Assembly: GCF_029626035.1 (NCBI RefSeq)
Contig: NZ_JARUBE010000003.1
Span: 2,170,001-2,234,000, forward strand
DNA: 64,000 bases
From: Micromonospora sp. WMMD980
Lineage (GTDB): Bacteria; Actinomycetota; Actinomycetes; Mycobacteriales; Micromonosporaceae
Reading direction: 5' to 3'
Below are positions 52,156-61,094 of the stretch, piece by piece. The translations under genes were made by a program, and so were the position numbers. Positions within the stretch are counted from its first letter, which is position 1. Each line of letters opens with the position of its first letter. The notes under the pieces were generated by a model that was given only the letters and a program-made list of their open reading frames with translations, searched no databases and was not told the DNA's origin.

Positions 52156-53239
52156 GACTCCGCCAACAGGCGGGCCAGGTCGGGTGCGAGGAACACCCCG
52201 TCCGGGTCGAGCCGGCGGCGGACCGCCTGGAAGTCGTCCCAGCGGGGATAGCGGGGACGCAGCTCCCGCGCGCCGAGCCAGTGCTTCTTGCCCCAGTGCG
52301 GCCGGCCGCCGTGGTGCCGGAAGACGGCCGCCATGTCGTGGAAGTACTCCTCGTGGGGCAGGGAGGTGTTCTGCAGGCAGGCGATCGTGGTGGTGGGCCG
52401 GCCGTAGGCGGTGCTGAGCCAGATGTCGTCCGGCGCGATGGTGCGCACCAGCACCCGCCAGCCGGCCACCCGCCGGTGCCGCTCCCGCACCCGGCGGCGT
52501 ACCTCCGCGAAGCAGGCTGGGAACGCCTCCGCGGGCAGCATGTACTCGATCTCCTCGAACCGCAGTTCCCGGTGCCGGGGGATGGTGCGGTGGGTCGGCC
52601 CGACCTGATCACGCCGGGGCGTGCCCGCCGGCGCCCGCTCGGCGAGGTGGTCGAGCGTCCAGTCCAGGCGCGCGCACCAGGACCGCCGGTGCAGGTCGTA
52701 GCGCGGCTGCACGTCGAGGGTGACCTGGGTGACGACGCCGAGCGCGCCGAGCGAGAGCCGGGCGGCCGGCAGCAGGTCCGGGTTGCGCTCCGCGTCGATC
52801 TCCAGCACCTCGCCGGTGCCGGTGACCAGGCGTACGCCGGTGAGCTGGGTGCTCAGGTTGCCGAAGCCCAGCCCGGTCCCGTGGGTGCCGGTGGCGGTGG
52901 CCCCGGCGATCGACTGGTAGTCGACGTCGCCCAGGTTGTCCATGGCCAGGCCGGCGTCGTAGAGGCCTCGCCGAGCGCCTTCAGCTTGGTGCCGGCCCAG
53001 GCGGTGGCGAGCCGGCCGTCGTCGGAGATCACCCCGGCGAGCCGGTCCAGCCCGAGCAGGATCCCGTCGGTACGCACCAGCGGGCTGGACGAGTGGCCCG
53101 AGCCGACCGGCCGGATCGTGACCCCGGTGTCCCGGGCACGGCGCACCAGCGCGCACACCTCGTCCTCGTCGGCGGGCTCGGCCCACTCCGCGGGCGTGAA
53201 GGAGAGGCTGCCGGACCAGTTCACGAACGCGCGTGTCAC
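52152..53239 (-). pseudogene. FAD-dependent sugar-lactone/alditol oxidase (frameshifted and internally deleted)
   Basis: Starts MTRAFVNWSGSLSFTPAEWA, FAD-binding IRPVGSGHSSSPLVRTDG, GLDRLAGVISDD. Near 52963-52969 one base is missing: TKLKALGEAS should continue as ALYDAGLAMDNLGD, which is found in the next frame with SIAGATATGTHGTG and QLTGVRLVTGTGE. The C-terminal HWGKKHW and DDFQAVRRRLDPDGVFLAPDL are intact. The region after LDWTLDHLAERAP lacks about 70-90 residues of the substrate domain: 362 codons against about 440. Not functional as it stands, unless the frameshift is a sequencing error. Confidence 0.75.
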
Positions 53240-53358
53240 CCGGTCCCCCTCCCCGGCGCGGCGGCCCGGGCCGGGTACCCGCGCCCGGCGACCGTAGTCA
53301 CCGGCGTGCCGGGCACCCCGCCGGGAACCAGGCGGGAAGTCCGGACGACTATCCCTAC

Positions 53359-54096
53359 ATGGCGTGTGAGCAGTGGCGGGAGATCCTGTCGGCCCAGCTG
53401 GACGGTGAGGCGTCCCGAGCCGAGACCGAGGCGGCCGAGGCGCACCTGAGCGGTTGCGCCGGGTGCCGGGGCTGGTTCGACTCGGCCGCGGCGGTCACCA
53501 GGCGCGCCCGTACCCAGCTCGCCCCGCGGGTGCCCGACCTGGTGGCGTCCGTGCTGGCCGCCGCCCCGCCGCCCCGACCGAGCCGCCGCCAGCGGGTGGT
53601 GTGGGGGCTGCGCACGGCGCTCGGCCTGCTCGGCGCGGTGCAGCTGGTGCTCGGCCTGGCGCAGATCGGGCGGGAGGCGGTGGTGACGCACGCGCACACC
53701 TCCGGCCAGCACCTCTGGCACGAGTCGGCGGCCTGGAACGTGGCGGTCGGCGCCGGTTTCCTCTACGTCGCGCTGCGCCGGTCGACCCCGTCCGGGTTGC
53801 TGCCGATGCTCAGCGCGTTCGTGGCCACGCTGGTGCTGCTGTCGGTGAACGACCTGATCACCGGGCAGGTGGCGGTGACCCGGCTGGTCAGCCACGGTTT
53901 CCTGCTGGTCGGCTGGGCGGTGATGCTGGTGCTGTCCCGGCCCGGCCTGCGGCCCGGCGACACGCCGCCCGGCCAGCGCCGGTCGTCCGGCTCGCGCTGG
54001 GCGCTGCGCACCGAGGAGCCGGCCCCGCCGGCGCCGCTGCGGCTGGTGCCGCCCGGCCCGTACACCGCGCAGGCCCGCGACCGACGCGCCGCCTGA
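53359..54096 (+). CDS. zf-HC2 anti-sigma factor, membrane-bound
   Basis: 245 residues from the ATG at 53359 (MACEQWREILSAQLDGEAS). Zinc-binding HLSGCAGC gives the H-x3-C-x2-C motif with an N-terminal Cys3. About four to five membrane helices follow (LRTALGLLGAVQLVLGLAQI, WNVAVGAGFLYVAL, LLPMLSAFVATLVLLSV, GFLLVGWAVMLVLS), with a Pro-rich tail. Convergent with the sigma-factor gene at 54185-54751, its probable partner. Holds the sigma factor at the membrane until a signal releases it. Confidence 0.85.
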   Translation: MACEQWREILSAQLDGEASRAETEAAEAHLSGCAGCRGWFDSAAAVTRRARTQLAPRVPDLVASVLAAAPPPRPSRRQRVVWGLRTALGLLGAVQLVLGLAQIGREAVVTHAHTSGQHLWHESAAWNVAVGAGFLYVALRRSTPSGLLPMLSAFVATLVLLSVNDLITGQVAVTRLVSHGFLLVGWAVMLVLSRPGLRPGDTPPGQRRSSGSRWALRTEEPAPPAPLRLVPPGPYTAQARDRRAA

Positions 54097-54184
54097 CGCC
54101 CGCCGTACCCCCGGTGCCGTGACCGCCGCGCGGCCCGCCTGGGCGGACGCCGCGGTCCGGTCGGCGCGCCGCCGTCGCGGCGGC

Positions 54185-54751
54185 TCAGCGGGCCCGGCGG
54201 CTCCGGGTCTCGCCGGCCCAGGCCGCGACCAGGTCCTCGCGGGCACGGGCGACGCGCGACCGGATGGTGCCGACCGGGCAGCCGCACACCTCGGCGGCCT
54301 CGGCGTAGGAAAGGCCCAGGACCTGGGTGGCGACGAACGCCTCGCGCCGGTCCGGGGCGAGCCCGGCGATGAGCGCGCGTAGCGCGACGGCGTCGTCGCC
54401 GCCGGCGGTGACCGCACCGGCGGCCTCGGCGGCGCTCTGCCAGTCGGGCAGCGCGGCGACCCGGGGGCGGACGGTCGCGGCGCGGACGTGATCCACGGCC
54501 ACCCGGCGGGCGATGGTGAAGATCCAGGTGCGGGCCGAGGACCGGCCGGCGAACCCGGGCAGGCTGCGCAGCGCGCGCAGGAACGTCTCCTGGGCCAGGT
54601 CGTCGGCCTCGGCAGGGCCGGCCAGGTGGGCGAGGAACCGCCACACCGGGCCCTGGAGCGCGCGGACGAACGCGGCGGCGGCGAGCTGGTCACCCCGACC
54701 GGCCCGGTGTGCCCACCGGGTCACCTGTTCGTCGTCGGCGTCCGGGCTCAT
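54185..54751 (-). CDS. ECF-type sigma-70 factor (SigC-like)
   Basis: 188 residues: region 2 AFVRALQGPVWRFLAHLAGPAEADDLAQETFLRALRSLPGF (key DDLAQETFLRAL), ARTWIFTIARRVAVDHVRA, and region 4 REAFVATQVLGLSYAEAAEVCGCPVGTIRSRVARARE. Resembles mycobacterial SigC. Convergent with the zf-HC2 anti-sigma gene, 88 bases apart. No obvious self-target promoter seen upstream (54752-54909). Confidence 0.88.
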   Translation of the reverse strand: MSPDADDEQVTRWAHRAGRGDQLAAAAFVRALQGPVWRFLAHLAGPAEADDLAQETFLRALRSLPGFAGRSSARTWIFTIARRVAVDHVRAATVRPRVAALPDWQSAAEAAGAVTAGGDDAVALRALIAGLAPDRREAFVATQVLGLSYAEAAEVCGCPVGTIRSRVARAREDLVAAWAGETRSRRAR

Positions 54752-54909
54752 CCGCGGCCGGCCCGCCGGTTCGGCACGGTCATGCCGGACGGTACGGATG
54801 CGGGCGTCGCTCGGTTCATCCTGGCGTCCTCTCCGTCACCTCGTCGCCGACCGGCGATCGGTGACCCCGAGGTTGGTCGGCCGGCGGCCGGGGAAAGTTC
54901 CCGGACGCG

Positions 54910-55383
54910 TCAGTCGCCGACGGTGACCGAGACCGGACCGACCCGCAGGACGCCGTCGGTGAGCGGCTCGCCGCGTACGCCGGCGCGGCGGCGCAACGCC
55001 TTCCAGGTGCCGGGCGCGACCACCACGTCCAGCCAGGCGCAGGGCGGCGCGGCCCGGTGCACGCGCAGGCTGACCGGACCGTCGCCGGAGTCGAGGGTGA
55101 GCACCCGGCCGACCAGCTCGTCGACCGGTACGCCGCTGGTCAGCACGTTGCGGCGGAGCTGGGTGAGGTCGACGCCGGCGGGCAGCGACTCCTGTGCCAC
55201 CAGCGTGACGCTCGCCGTGCGGTGCGCGGGCCGGCCGAAGTAGCGGTCACCGACGACGCCCAGACCGGCCCGGAGCCGCACCTGTTCGACCAGCTCGCCG
55301 AACGGCGCCGGGGCGGGTCCGTCGGCCGGGCGGCCGACGTAGCGGTGCACCGGCGAGGCCAGCAACTGGACGATCCGCGGCAG
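54910..55383 (-). CDS. MOSC-domain protein
   Basis: 157 residues if begun at a CTG at complement 55381-55383. The conserved N-terminus RIVQLLASPVHRYVGRP must be included, but no ATG, GTG or TTG lies in frame just before it; an ATG exists in another frame at about 55408. RLRAGLGVVGDRYFG, SVTLVAQESLPAGVDLTQLRRNVLTSG (key RRNVLTSG) and PPCAWLD (MOSC cysteine) define the family. Either a CTG start or a small frameshift at the 5' end. Sulfur-transfer/molybdenum-cofactor-type activity is inferred. Confidence 0.65.
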   Translation of the reverse strand: MPRIVQLLASPVHRYVGRPADGPAPAPFGELVEQVRLRAGLGVVGDRYFGRPAHRTASVTLVAQESLPAGVDLTQLRRNVLTSGVPVDELVGRVLTLDSGDGPVSLRVHRAAPPCAWLDVVVAPGTWKALRRRAGVRGEPLTDGVLRVGPVSVTVGD

Positions 55384-55474
55384 GGACCGAGTGTAGGCGT
55401 GCGCATAACGCCACCAAAGCGGATGATAGCCACACTCACGTGTCCGCGTGCCGGTGGCCGGCGTTGTACCGGGC

Positions 55475-56773
55475 GTGACGGCGAGACGACCCGACCCGCT
55501 CGGGTCCCATCCGACGCGACGATTGGCCTGGGCGCGACGCGAGAACGAGCTCCGGCGCCGGGCGTACGAGACGGCGGCACGCGACTGGCGGCGCCGCGCG
55601 GACCACCTCGACCGGCTGCGCATCGAGGCGGACGGCTTCCACGGCTGCGACCTGCCCGGCGGCGCGCTGCCGGCGCCGCTCGACGACGGCGAGGTCGTCT
55701 ACCGGATCCTCCCCGTGGCCGAGCTGGTGGAGGCCGCCGCCCGGCACCTGGCCGGGCTGCCCGCGCCCGGCCGGACACTGGCCGGGCACCTCGAGCCCGG
55801 AGACGGCACGCTGCCGGCCGGGCTACGGGTGGTCGACACCGGCGCCGCCGTGGTGACCGACCGGCGGGTGACCTTCGCCGGTCGGGACGGTCGCCGCGAC
55901 TGGGCCCTGGGTGACCTGCTGGCTCCCGGGCACCATCCCGACCGGCCGGTGACGCTGCTGCACCGGGCCGACGGCACGCCGCCGTCCGGGCTGCGGATGC
56001 CGGCGGCCGGCGCGGCCAACGCCCGCTTCTACCTGACGCTCGCCCACGCCGACGCGACCGGGTCGAGGGACGCGGTAGCCGCCGACGTCGAGGCGCTGCG
56101 CGCCGCTCACCGGGCCGCCCGGCCACGACCGCCCCGTCCGCTCGGCCCGGGCGACGCCCCGCCGGACCGGGTGCCGTCGGGGCGGCTGGTGGCGGCCGGT
56201 GTCGCGATGGCGGCCGTGCTGCTGGGGGTGACCTCGGCCGGCACCTGGCCGGCCACCGCCGGGCCGAACCAGCCGGCGGCCCTTGCCGCCGTACCCACGC
56301 CGGCCGGGACCGACGGCGGGATCGCGCCGACTCCCTCCGGGAGCCCGATCGGTCGCCGGGCGTCCGACGATCCCCGGCCTCCCCGCGCCCTGCCCCGGCC
56401 GAACCGCGCGCCCGCCCGCACCGCACCGGCCGGCGGAGCGGGTCGGAACGGTCCACCGGCCGCCGGACCGGACGGCAGCGGACTCCCGACCGCCCGACCG
56501 GGGCGGACGGCTCCGCCGGCCGGCCACGACCGGTCGTCGGCGCCGACGCCGCCACCGGCCGCGCCCACCGCGCCGGCACCGAGTCAGGTGCCGCCGTCAC
56601 CCGCCGCGCCCAGCCCGACCGTCGACCCGAGCGCGACGGCCGGGCTGAGCCCGCCGCCCGTGTCGGGCCCGACCGCCGGAACCGGCCCGGCCGGGCCGGG
56701 CCGCCTGGCAGAGTCCGGAGCCGGTCGCGGGCTGTCCGCCGGAGCGGCTCCGGTCAGGACGGCTGCGGGCTGA
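55475..56773 (+). CDS. Membrane protein with long Pro/Ala/Thr-rich extracellular tail, function unknown
   Basis: About 432 residues from a GTG at 55475 (GTG at 55448 equally possible; neither has a clear ribosome site). Residues about 1-235 are soluble (RRENELRRRAYETAARDWRRRADHLDRL coiled region, then a beta-rich domain with VVTDRRVTFAGRDG). A transmembrane helix (LVAAGVAMAAVLLGVTS) follows. The last ~190 residues are low-complexity P/A/G/S/T, like a wall-spanning stalk. The 3' end overlaps the NYN gene by 20 bases. Family not recognised. Confidence 0.6.
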   Translation: MTARRPDPLGSHPTRRLAWARRENELRRRAYETAARDWRRRADHLDRLRIEADGFHGCDLPGGALPAPLDDGEVVYRILPVAELVEAAARHLAGLPAPGRTLAGHLEPGDGTLPAGLRVVDTGAAVVTDRRVTFAGRDGRRDWALGDLLAPGHHPDRPVTLLHRADGTPPSGLRMPAAGAANARFYLTLAHADATGSRDAVAADVEALRAAHRAARPRPPRPLGPGDAPPDRVPSGRLVAAGVAMAAVLLGVTSAGTWPATAGPNQPAALAAVPTPAGTDGGIAPTPSGSPIGRRASDDPRPPRALPRPNRAPARTAPAGGAGRNGPPAAGPDGSGLPTARPGRTAPPAGHDRSSAPTPPPAAPTAPAPSQVPPSPAAPSPTVDPSATAGLSPPPVSGPTAGTGPAGPGRLAESGAGRGLSAGAAPVRTAAG

Positions 56774-57836
56774 GCAGGTAGTCGCCGTCGTCGGCGCTCC
56801 ACCGCAGCCCCACCGCCCCGTCGGTGGCGGCCGCCTTGCAGAACTGCAGGAAGCTGCGGTAGCCGAGCTTCTTCTCGCTGAAGTCCGGCCGGGCGCGCCG
56901 GAGCTGGTCCTTCAGGCCGGACAGCGCCACCGCGCCGCCCTCGCCGGCGAGATCCAGCACCACGGAACGGAGCAACCCGAACGCGACCTCCCGGTCGCCC
57001 CGTTCGGGCAGCGACACCTCCGGGTCACCCTTCGCCGGGCCGGCGGCCAACTCCACCACGTTCGACGCGGCGAGGTGCCGCAGCAGTTCACCGAAGGTAC
57101 GGAAGCCGTAGTCGGATTCGCTGAACGTCGGGTCCTTGCGCAGCAGCGCGCGCTTCAGGCCGGACGCGGTCACCTCGCCGCTGGAGCTGCCCTGCATGCC
57201 GGCCACGGTCTGCACGAGCAGGACGGCCAGCGTGTCGACGTCGCGCGACGGCTCCTCCTCGACCGGGGCGGTCTCCGCGACCGGCTCGGGCGCCGGTTCC
57301 ACCGGCGACGGCCCGCTCGACCGGGCCGGACGCGTCCGGCGGGCCGCGGGCGGCGGCACGTCCACCCCTTCGAGGCGGTCGTAGTAGAGGAACTCGTCGC
57401 AGGCCGGGGGCAGCAGGGCCGAGGTCGACTTCTCCACCCCGACACCGATCACCCGCTTGTTCAGCTCGCGCAGCTTGTGCACGAGCGGGGTGAAGTCGCT
57501 GTCACCGGTGCAGATCACGAACGTCGAGATGTAGCCCCGCTCGAACGCCAACTCGACCGCGTCCACTGCCATCTTGATGTCGGCCGCGTTCTTGCGCGAG
57601 AAGCCCATCCGCTGCGGGATCTCGATGAGTTCCACGTGCGAGCGGGTGAGCATCCGCCGGTCCTCGTCGAAGTACGACCAGTCCGCGTAGGCCCGGCGTA
57701 CCACCACCCGGCCGCGTTCGGCGAGGGCGTCGGCGATCGGACGGAAGTCGAACGGCCGACCGCCGTGATGGTCGCGTACACCAAGCGCCAGGTTCTCGTA
57801 GTCGAGGAACAGCGCGATCCGGTCTTCCTGATCCAC
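56754..57836 (-). CDS. NYN-domain RNase-like protein with two LOTUS/OST-HTH domains
   Basis: 360 residues. NYN (PIN-like) domain about 1-165: IALFLDYENLALG, FSRKNAADIKMAVDAVELA, FVICTGDSDFTPLVHKLRELNKRVIGVG with the aspartates of the PIN site. A linker rich in Pro/Glu leads to two OST-HTH repeats at about 195-275 and 285-355 (SGLKRALLRKDPTFSESDYGFRTFGELLRHL; SGLKDQLRRARPDFSEKKLGYRSFLQFCKAA). LabA/Limkain-type architecture; RNA cleavage or binding is inferred. Confidence 0.9.
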   Translation of the reverse strand: MDQEDRIALFLDYENLALGVRDHHGGRPFDFRPIADALAERGRVVVRRAYADWSYFDEDRRMLTRSHVELIEIPQRMGFSRKNAADIKMAVDAVELAFERGYISTFVICTGDSDFTPLVHKLRELNKRVIGVGVEKSTSALLPPACDEFLYYDRLEGVDVPPPAARRTRPARSSGPSPVEPAPEPVAETAPVEEEPSRDVDTLAVLLVQTVAGMQGSSSGEVTASGLKRALLRKDPTFSESDYGFRTFGELLRHLAASNVVELAAGPAKGDPEVSLPERGDREVAFGLLRSVVLDLAGEGGAVALSGLKDQLRRARPDFSEKKLGYRSFLQFCKAAATDGAVGLRWSADDGDYLLSPQPS

Positions 57837-57872
57837 GCCGGCCAGCCTAGCCGGGCCGGACCGTCACGCCGG

Positions 57873-58100
57873 TCACCGCCGCCCGGGGTCGCGGTAGACG
57901 GTCTCCCGGCGGGCCACCCGTTGGATCGCGTAGCTGGCCACCAGCAGCAGCAGGGCGAGCACCAACTCGATGCCCGCGACCGTACCCCTGGCGACGGTGA
58001 GGCCGAGCAGCAGCAGGATCAGCCCGACCACGGCCAGCAGCCCGGCGAGCAGCAGCCGCCCGCGCCGTCGCGCCGACCGGTCCGCGCCGCCTGCGCCCAC
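57873..58100 (-). CDS. Small two-helix membrane protein
   Basis: 75 residues from the GTG at complement 58098-58100. Two hydrophobic helices (LLLAGLLAVVGLILLLLGLTVA; ELVLALLLLVASYAI) follow an Arg-rich start, with a short charged tail RRETVYRDPGRR. Same strand as the NYN gene but upstream of it, separated by 36 bases. Family not recognised. Confidence 0.55.
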   Translation of the reverse strand: MGAGGADRSARRRGRLLLAGLLAVVGLILLLLGLTVARGTVAGIELVLALLLLVASYAIQRVARRETVYRDPGRR

Positions 58101-58240
58101 CCTGCCCGCCTCTCGCCACTGTCCTCCACCGAGCCTACGGCGCGGCCCGGTGCGAGGGTGGCGGATGCCGAACGTCGCCCGGCCCCGGCAGCACGGGCGC
58201 GCGCCGACCGGCTCGGACGGGACAGCGCCGCTCGACACGC

Positions 58241-58275
58241 CGTGGGGCCGACCGCCGGTGGCGGTCGGCCCCACG
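58241..58275. terminator. Perfect 16-bp stem terminator after the DHA2 exporter gene
   Basis: 58241-58256 is the exact complement of 58260-58275 around GGT. Starts 15 bases after the exporter stop (minus strand). No T tract. Confidence 0.7.
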
Positions 58276-58289
58276 GGAACGGGCGAGGA

Positions 58290-59879
58290 TCAGTGGATCG
58301 GCACCGGCACCGGCCGCTGCTCCTCGCCCGGCTCGCCGTCGAGCAGGTGCGACGGCTCACGCCGGCGAGGCAGGAAGGCGGCCGGGATGAACGTGAGCAG
58401 CACCAGGCCGAACGCCACCCAGAACGTGGTGGCGAACGAGCCGGCCGCGAAGTCGAGCCCGCGCTCGATCAGCGACGGCGGCACCGGGAGCTGCTGGGCC
58501 AGCTCGGGCTGCTGCTGCACGCCGATGGCGAGCTGGGCCTCGGTGACCGGGGCGCCGGTGCCCGGGTCGGTCACGCCGGGGATCACCCGCGAGCCGTTCA
58601 GCTCGCTGGTGAGGATCACCGACATCACCGCCGCGCCGACCGACCCGCCGATCTGCTGAAGAATGTTGACAAGCGTCGATCCTCGGGCCACCTCCGCCGC
58701 CTGGAGCGTCTTCAGCGCCGAGGTCATGATCGGCATCATGGTGCCACCCATGCCGAGCCCCATCACGAACAGCGAGCCGCAGAGCAGCAGGTAGGACGTG
58801 TCGGTGCCGAGCTGGGTGAAGGTGAAGAAGCCGGCCGCGATGAGCACCAGCGCGAACGGCACGGTGCGGCCGACCGGCACCCGGTCGGCCAGCATGCCGG
58901 CGATCGGCATGGTGAGCATCGCGCCGATGCCCTGCGGCGCCATCAGCAGGCCCGCGGTCAGCGTCGTCTCACCCCGGACCTGCAGGAAGTAGCTCGGGAA
59001 GAGCAGGCCCGCGCCCATGAACGCGATGATGAAGACGAACAGGGTCAGCGCGGCGAGGGTGAGGTTGCGGTTGCGGAACAGCCGCAGGTCGAGCAGCGGG
59101 TGCCGGGGCCGGAACGAGTAGAGCACGAAGGCGACCACGAGCGCGGCGCCGACCAGCATGGGCAGCCAGACCTCGGTGTCGGCGACCGTGCCGGCCTCCG
59201 GCAGCGACGAGACGCCGTAGAGGAACAGGGCGAGGCCGGGCGACAGCATCAGCATGCCGAGGAAGTCGAAGGACTCGGACGGCTCGGGGGCGTCCTTCGG
59301 CAGCGCCAACTGGGCGTAGATCAGCGCGACCAGGCCGATGGGCAGGTTGATCAGGAAGATCCAGTGCCAGCTCGCGGTGTCGATCAGCCAGCCGCCGAGG
59401 ATCGGGCCGCCGATCGGGCCGAGCAGCATCGGGATACCGAGGACGGCCATCAGGCGGCCGATCCGGTGCGGGCCGGCGGCCCGGGTCATGATGGTCATGC
59501 CGAGCGGCATGAGCATGCCGCCGCCGAGGCCCTGGACCACCCGCCAGGCGATCAGCTCGCCGATGGAGTCGGCCGTGGCGCACAGCCCGGAGCCGATGGT
59601 GAACAGCGCCAGCGCCACCATGTAGAGCCGTTTGGTGCCGAACCGGTCGGCGGCCCAGCCACTGAGCGGGATCACCGTCGCCAGCGCGAGGGTGTAGCCG
59701 GTCATGGTCCAGGCGACCCGCGCGTAGGACGCGTCGAACTCGCTCTGGAACGTCGGGATGGCCACGCTGACGACGGTCACGTCGAGGATCGACATGATCG
59801 CACCGAGCACGACGACACCGGCCACCTTGAGCACCGCGGCGTCGAGTTTGTTCGATGTCGCGACGGGTTGCTGGGTCAC
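58290..59879 (-). CDS. DHA2-family MFS multidrug exporter (EmrB/QacA type)
   Basis: 529 residues from the GTG at complement 59877-59879 (AGGAGA upstream). About 14 transmembrane segments. Motif D1 LDVTVVSVAIPTFQ, motif A GWAADRFGTKRLY, motif B RVVQGLGGGMLMPLG, motif C GIPMLLGPIGGPILGGWLID. Proton-coupled export of drugs or metabolites. The 361 bases ahead of the start (59880-60240) hold no gene and only its leader; no regulator gene is adjacent. Confidence 0.92.
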   Translation of the reverse strand: MTQQPVATSNKLDAAVLKVAGVVVLGAIMSILDVTVVSVAIPTFQSEFDASYARVAWTMTGYTLALATVIPLSGWAADRFGTKRLYMVALALFTIGSGLCATADSIGELIAWRVVQGLGGGMLMPLGMTIMTRAAGPHRIGRLMAVLGIPMLLGPIGGPILGGWLIDTASWHWIFLINLPIGLVALIYAQLALPKDAPEPSESFDFLGMLMLSPGLALFLYGVSSLPEAGTVADTEVWLPMLVGAALVVAFVLYSFRPRHPLLDLRLFRNRNLTLAALTLFVFIIAFMGAGLLFPSYFLQVRGETTLTAGLLMAPQGIGAMLTMPIAGMLADRVPVGRTVPFALVLIAAGFFTFTQLGTDTSYLLLCGSLFVMGLGMGGTMMPIMTSALKTLQAAEVARGSTLVNILQQIGGSVGAAVMSVILTSELNGSRVIPGVTDPGTGAPVTEAQLAIGVQQQPELAQQLPVPPSLIERGLDFAAGSFATTFWVAFGLVLLTFIPAAFLPRRREPSHLLDGEPGEEQRPVPVPIH

Positions 59880-60240
59880 AGACAGTCTCCTGGTTCCGGT
59901 CCGGTCCGAGGGGTGGCGGCGCCGCGCGCACGCGGGGCGCACGGGGGGACGTGCGGCGGGACGACGTCCGGCGAAAGCCTAGTCACAGCCTGCGACATCG
60001 CGCGGCCGGTTTTCCTCGGAGGCGAACACCCCCGCCCCCCGCCGCGCCCGGCACCGGCCCCCACCGAGCCGCCTCCCCGAGCGGAAGACCCCGATCCGCC
60101 CTGTTTCGCCACTCCCCCGCCCGTGCCCCTGCCCACCGGCCGCGTGACGAACGTCATGCCCCCGCTCTCCCCGCCCGGTCCCGCCCACCTCGTCGTGCGT
60201 GGACTCGTGGTCGTGCGACGCAGGTCCGAGGTCGACCAGG

Positions 60241-60819
60241 TCAGCTCCGGGGCGCCGCGCGCAACGTCGCCATGAGGGCCACCTCGGCGGTGCGGGAGCG
60301 GTCGATGCGGGCGGCGAGGTCGCGTACCCGATCGCTGGTGCCGGCGGCGACCTGGGCGCGGGCCAGGGCGGCGGCGGTGCGCTGGTGCGCGGCGAGCACG
60401 TCGAGCAGCACCCGGTCCGCCTCGGCGGCCGGTGCGGCCCGCAGCCGGGCCAGGCCGGCGACGGCGTCGCTGTGTCCGGAGTGGTCGTGGCGCGCGGCGG
60501 CGGCCGCCGCGGACGGGCCGGCCTCCCGCAGCCAGCCGCGCATGGTGGCCAGCTCGTCGGTCTCGGTGGCCCGGACGGCGGAGATCAGGGTGCGGACCTC
60601 GGGATCGGTGATCCGGTCGAGCCCGAGGTCGACGATCTCCAGCGTCTGTGCGGTGTGCGCCACCATCATCGCGAGGAAGAGCGCGTCGATGCCGCTGGTC
60701 GTGTCGGCGACGGCCGGCGCGGGCCGGGGCGTGGCGGGTGCCGGCGACGAGCCTCCGCAGCCGGCCACGCCGGCGGCGAGCAGGGCGGCCAGCAGAGCGG
60801 CGGCGAACGGGCGGCGCAT
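60241..60819 (-). CDS. DUF305 lipoprotein
   Basis: 192 residues. Lipobox LAAGVAGC at residues 14-21, then a Pro/Ala spacer. The DUF305 ferritin-like pattern follows: IDALFLAMMVAHTAQTLEIVDLGL (MM.AH), EVRTLISAVRATETDELATMRGWL, HSGHSDAVAGLARL and DRVLLDVLAAHQRTAAALAR. Such proteins sit on the outer membrane face and often bind copper through Met/His; the copper link is inferred from the family. 275-base gap upstream holds hairpins only. Confidence 0.85.
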   Translation of the reverse strand: MRRPFAAALLAALLAAGVAGCGGSSPAPATPRPAPAVADTTSGIDALFLAMMVAHTAQTLEIVDLGLDRITDPEVRTLISAVRATETDELATMRGWLREAGPSAAAAAARHDHSGHSDAVAGLARLRAAPAAEADRVLLDVLAAHQRTAAALARAQVAAGTSDRVRDLAARIDRSRTAEVALMATLRAAPRS

Positions 60820-60842
60820 GTCGGTCCTCCGGTCGGGTCGGG

Positions 60843-60869
60843 TGTGATTCGCGGAACCCCGCGATCACA
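60843..60869. other. Bulged hairpin ahead of the DUF305 gene
   Basis: TGTGATTCGCGG (60843-60854) pairs with CCGCGATCACA (60859-60869), 11 bp with one bulged T and a 4-base loop. Lies 24 bases upstream of the DUF305 start, so it could be an operator or leader hairpin. TGTGA...TCACA resembles a CRP half-site pair but with too long a spacing. Confidence 0.35.
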
Positions 60870-60919
60870 GGGACGCCACGGCGGCCGCGTGGCACGCCGC
60901 GAACAGCGTGTCCGCCGGG

Positions 60920-61041
60920 CGCGTCGGACGGCCGGGCGGGACCGGCCGACCGTCCGACGCGGGTCTCGCACCCGACGCCGGCCGCGAGCCGGACCGCGCC
61001 TGCCGAGAGGCGGCCGTCCGCTCCGGCGCGCCGGAGCGGAC
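60920..61041. terminator. Two hairpins after the LPMO gene
   Basis: 61016-61041 is a perfect 26-base palindrome (no loop beyond the hairpin turn), 54 bases after the LPMO stop. 60920-60931 pairs with 60950-60961 (12 bp, 18-base loop). Together they probably end LPMO transcription (minus strand). Confidence 0.5.
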
Positions 61042-61094
61042 CGGCGCGGCGACACGGCGGCCCGATCCGGCGCGGCGGTCGCCGGCGGCGACGG

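Noticed and set aside
56300..56760. Pro/Ala/Ser/Thr-rich repeats as a tandem repeat array
   Set aside because: Compositional bias of a stalk-like tail; I see no fixed repeat unit at the DNA level.
57075..60275. 1066-codon plus-strand open frame
   Set aside because: Low-complexity His/Gln/Arg/Gly-rich translation, antisense to the NYN and DHA2 exporter genes, which have clear motifs.
60843..60869. CRP-type operator TGTGA...TCACA
   Set aside because: The half-sites are too far apart for CRP, and the pairing is better explained as a simple hairpin.
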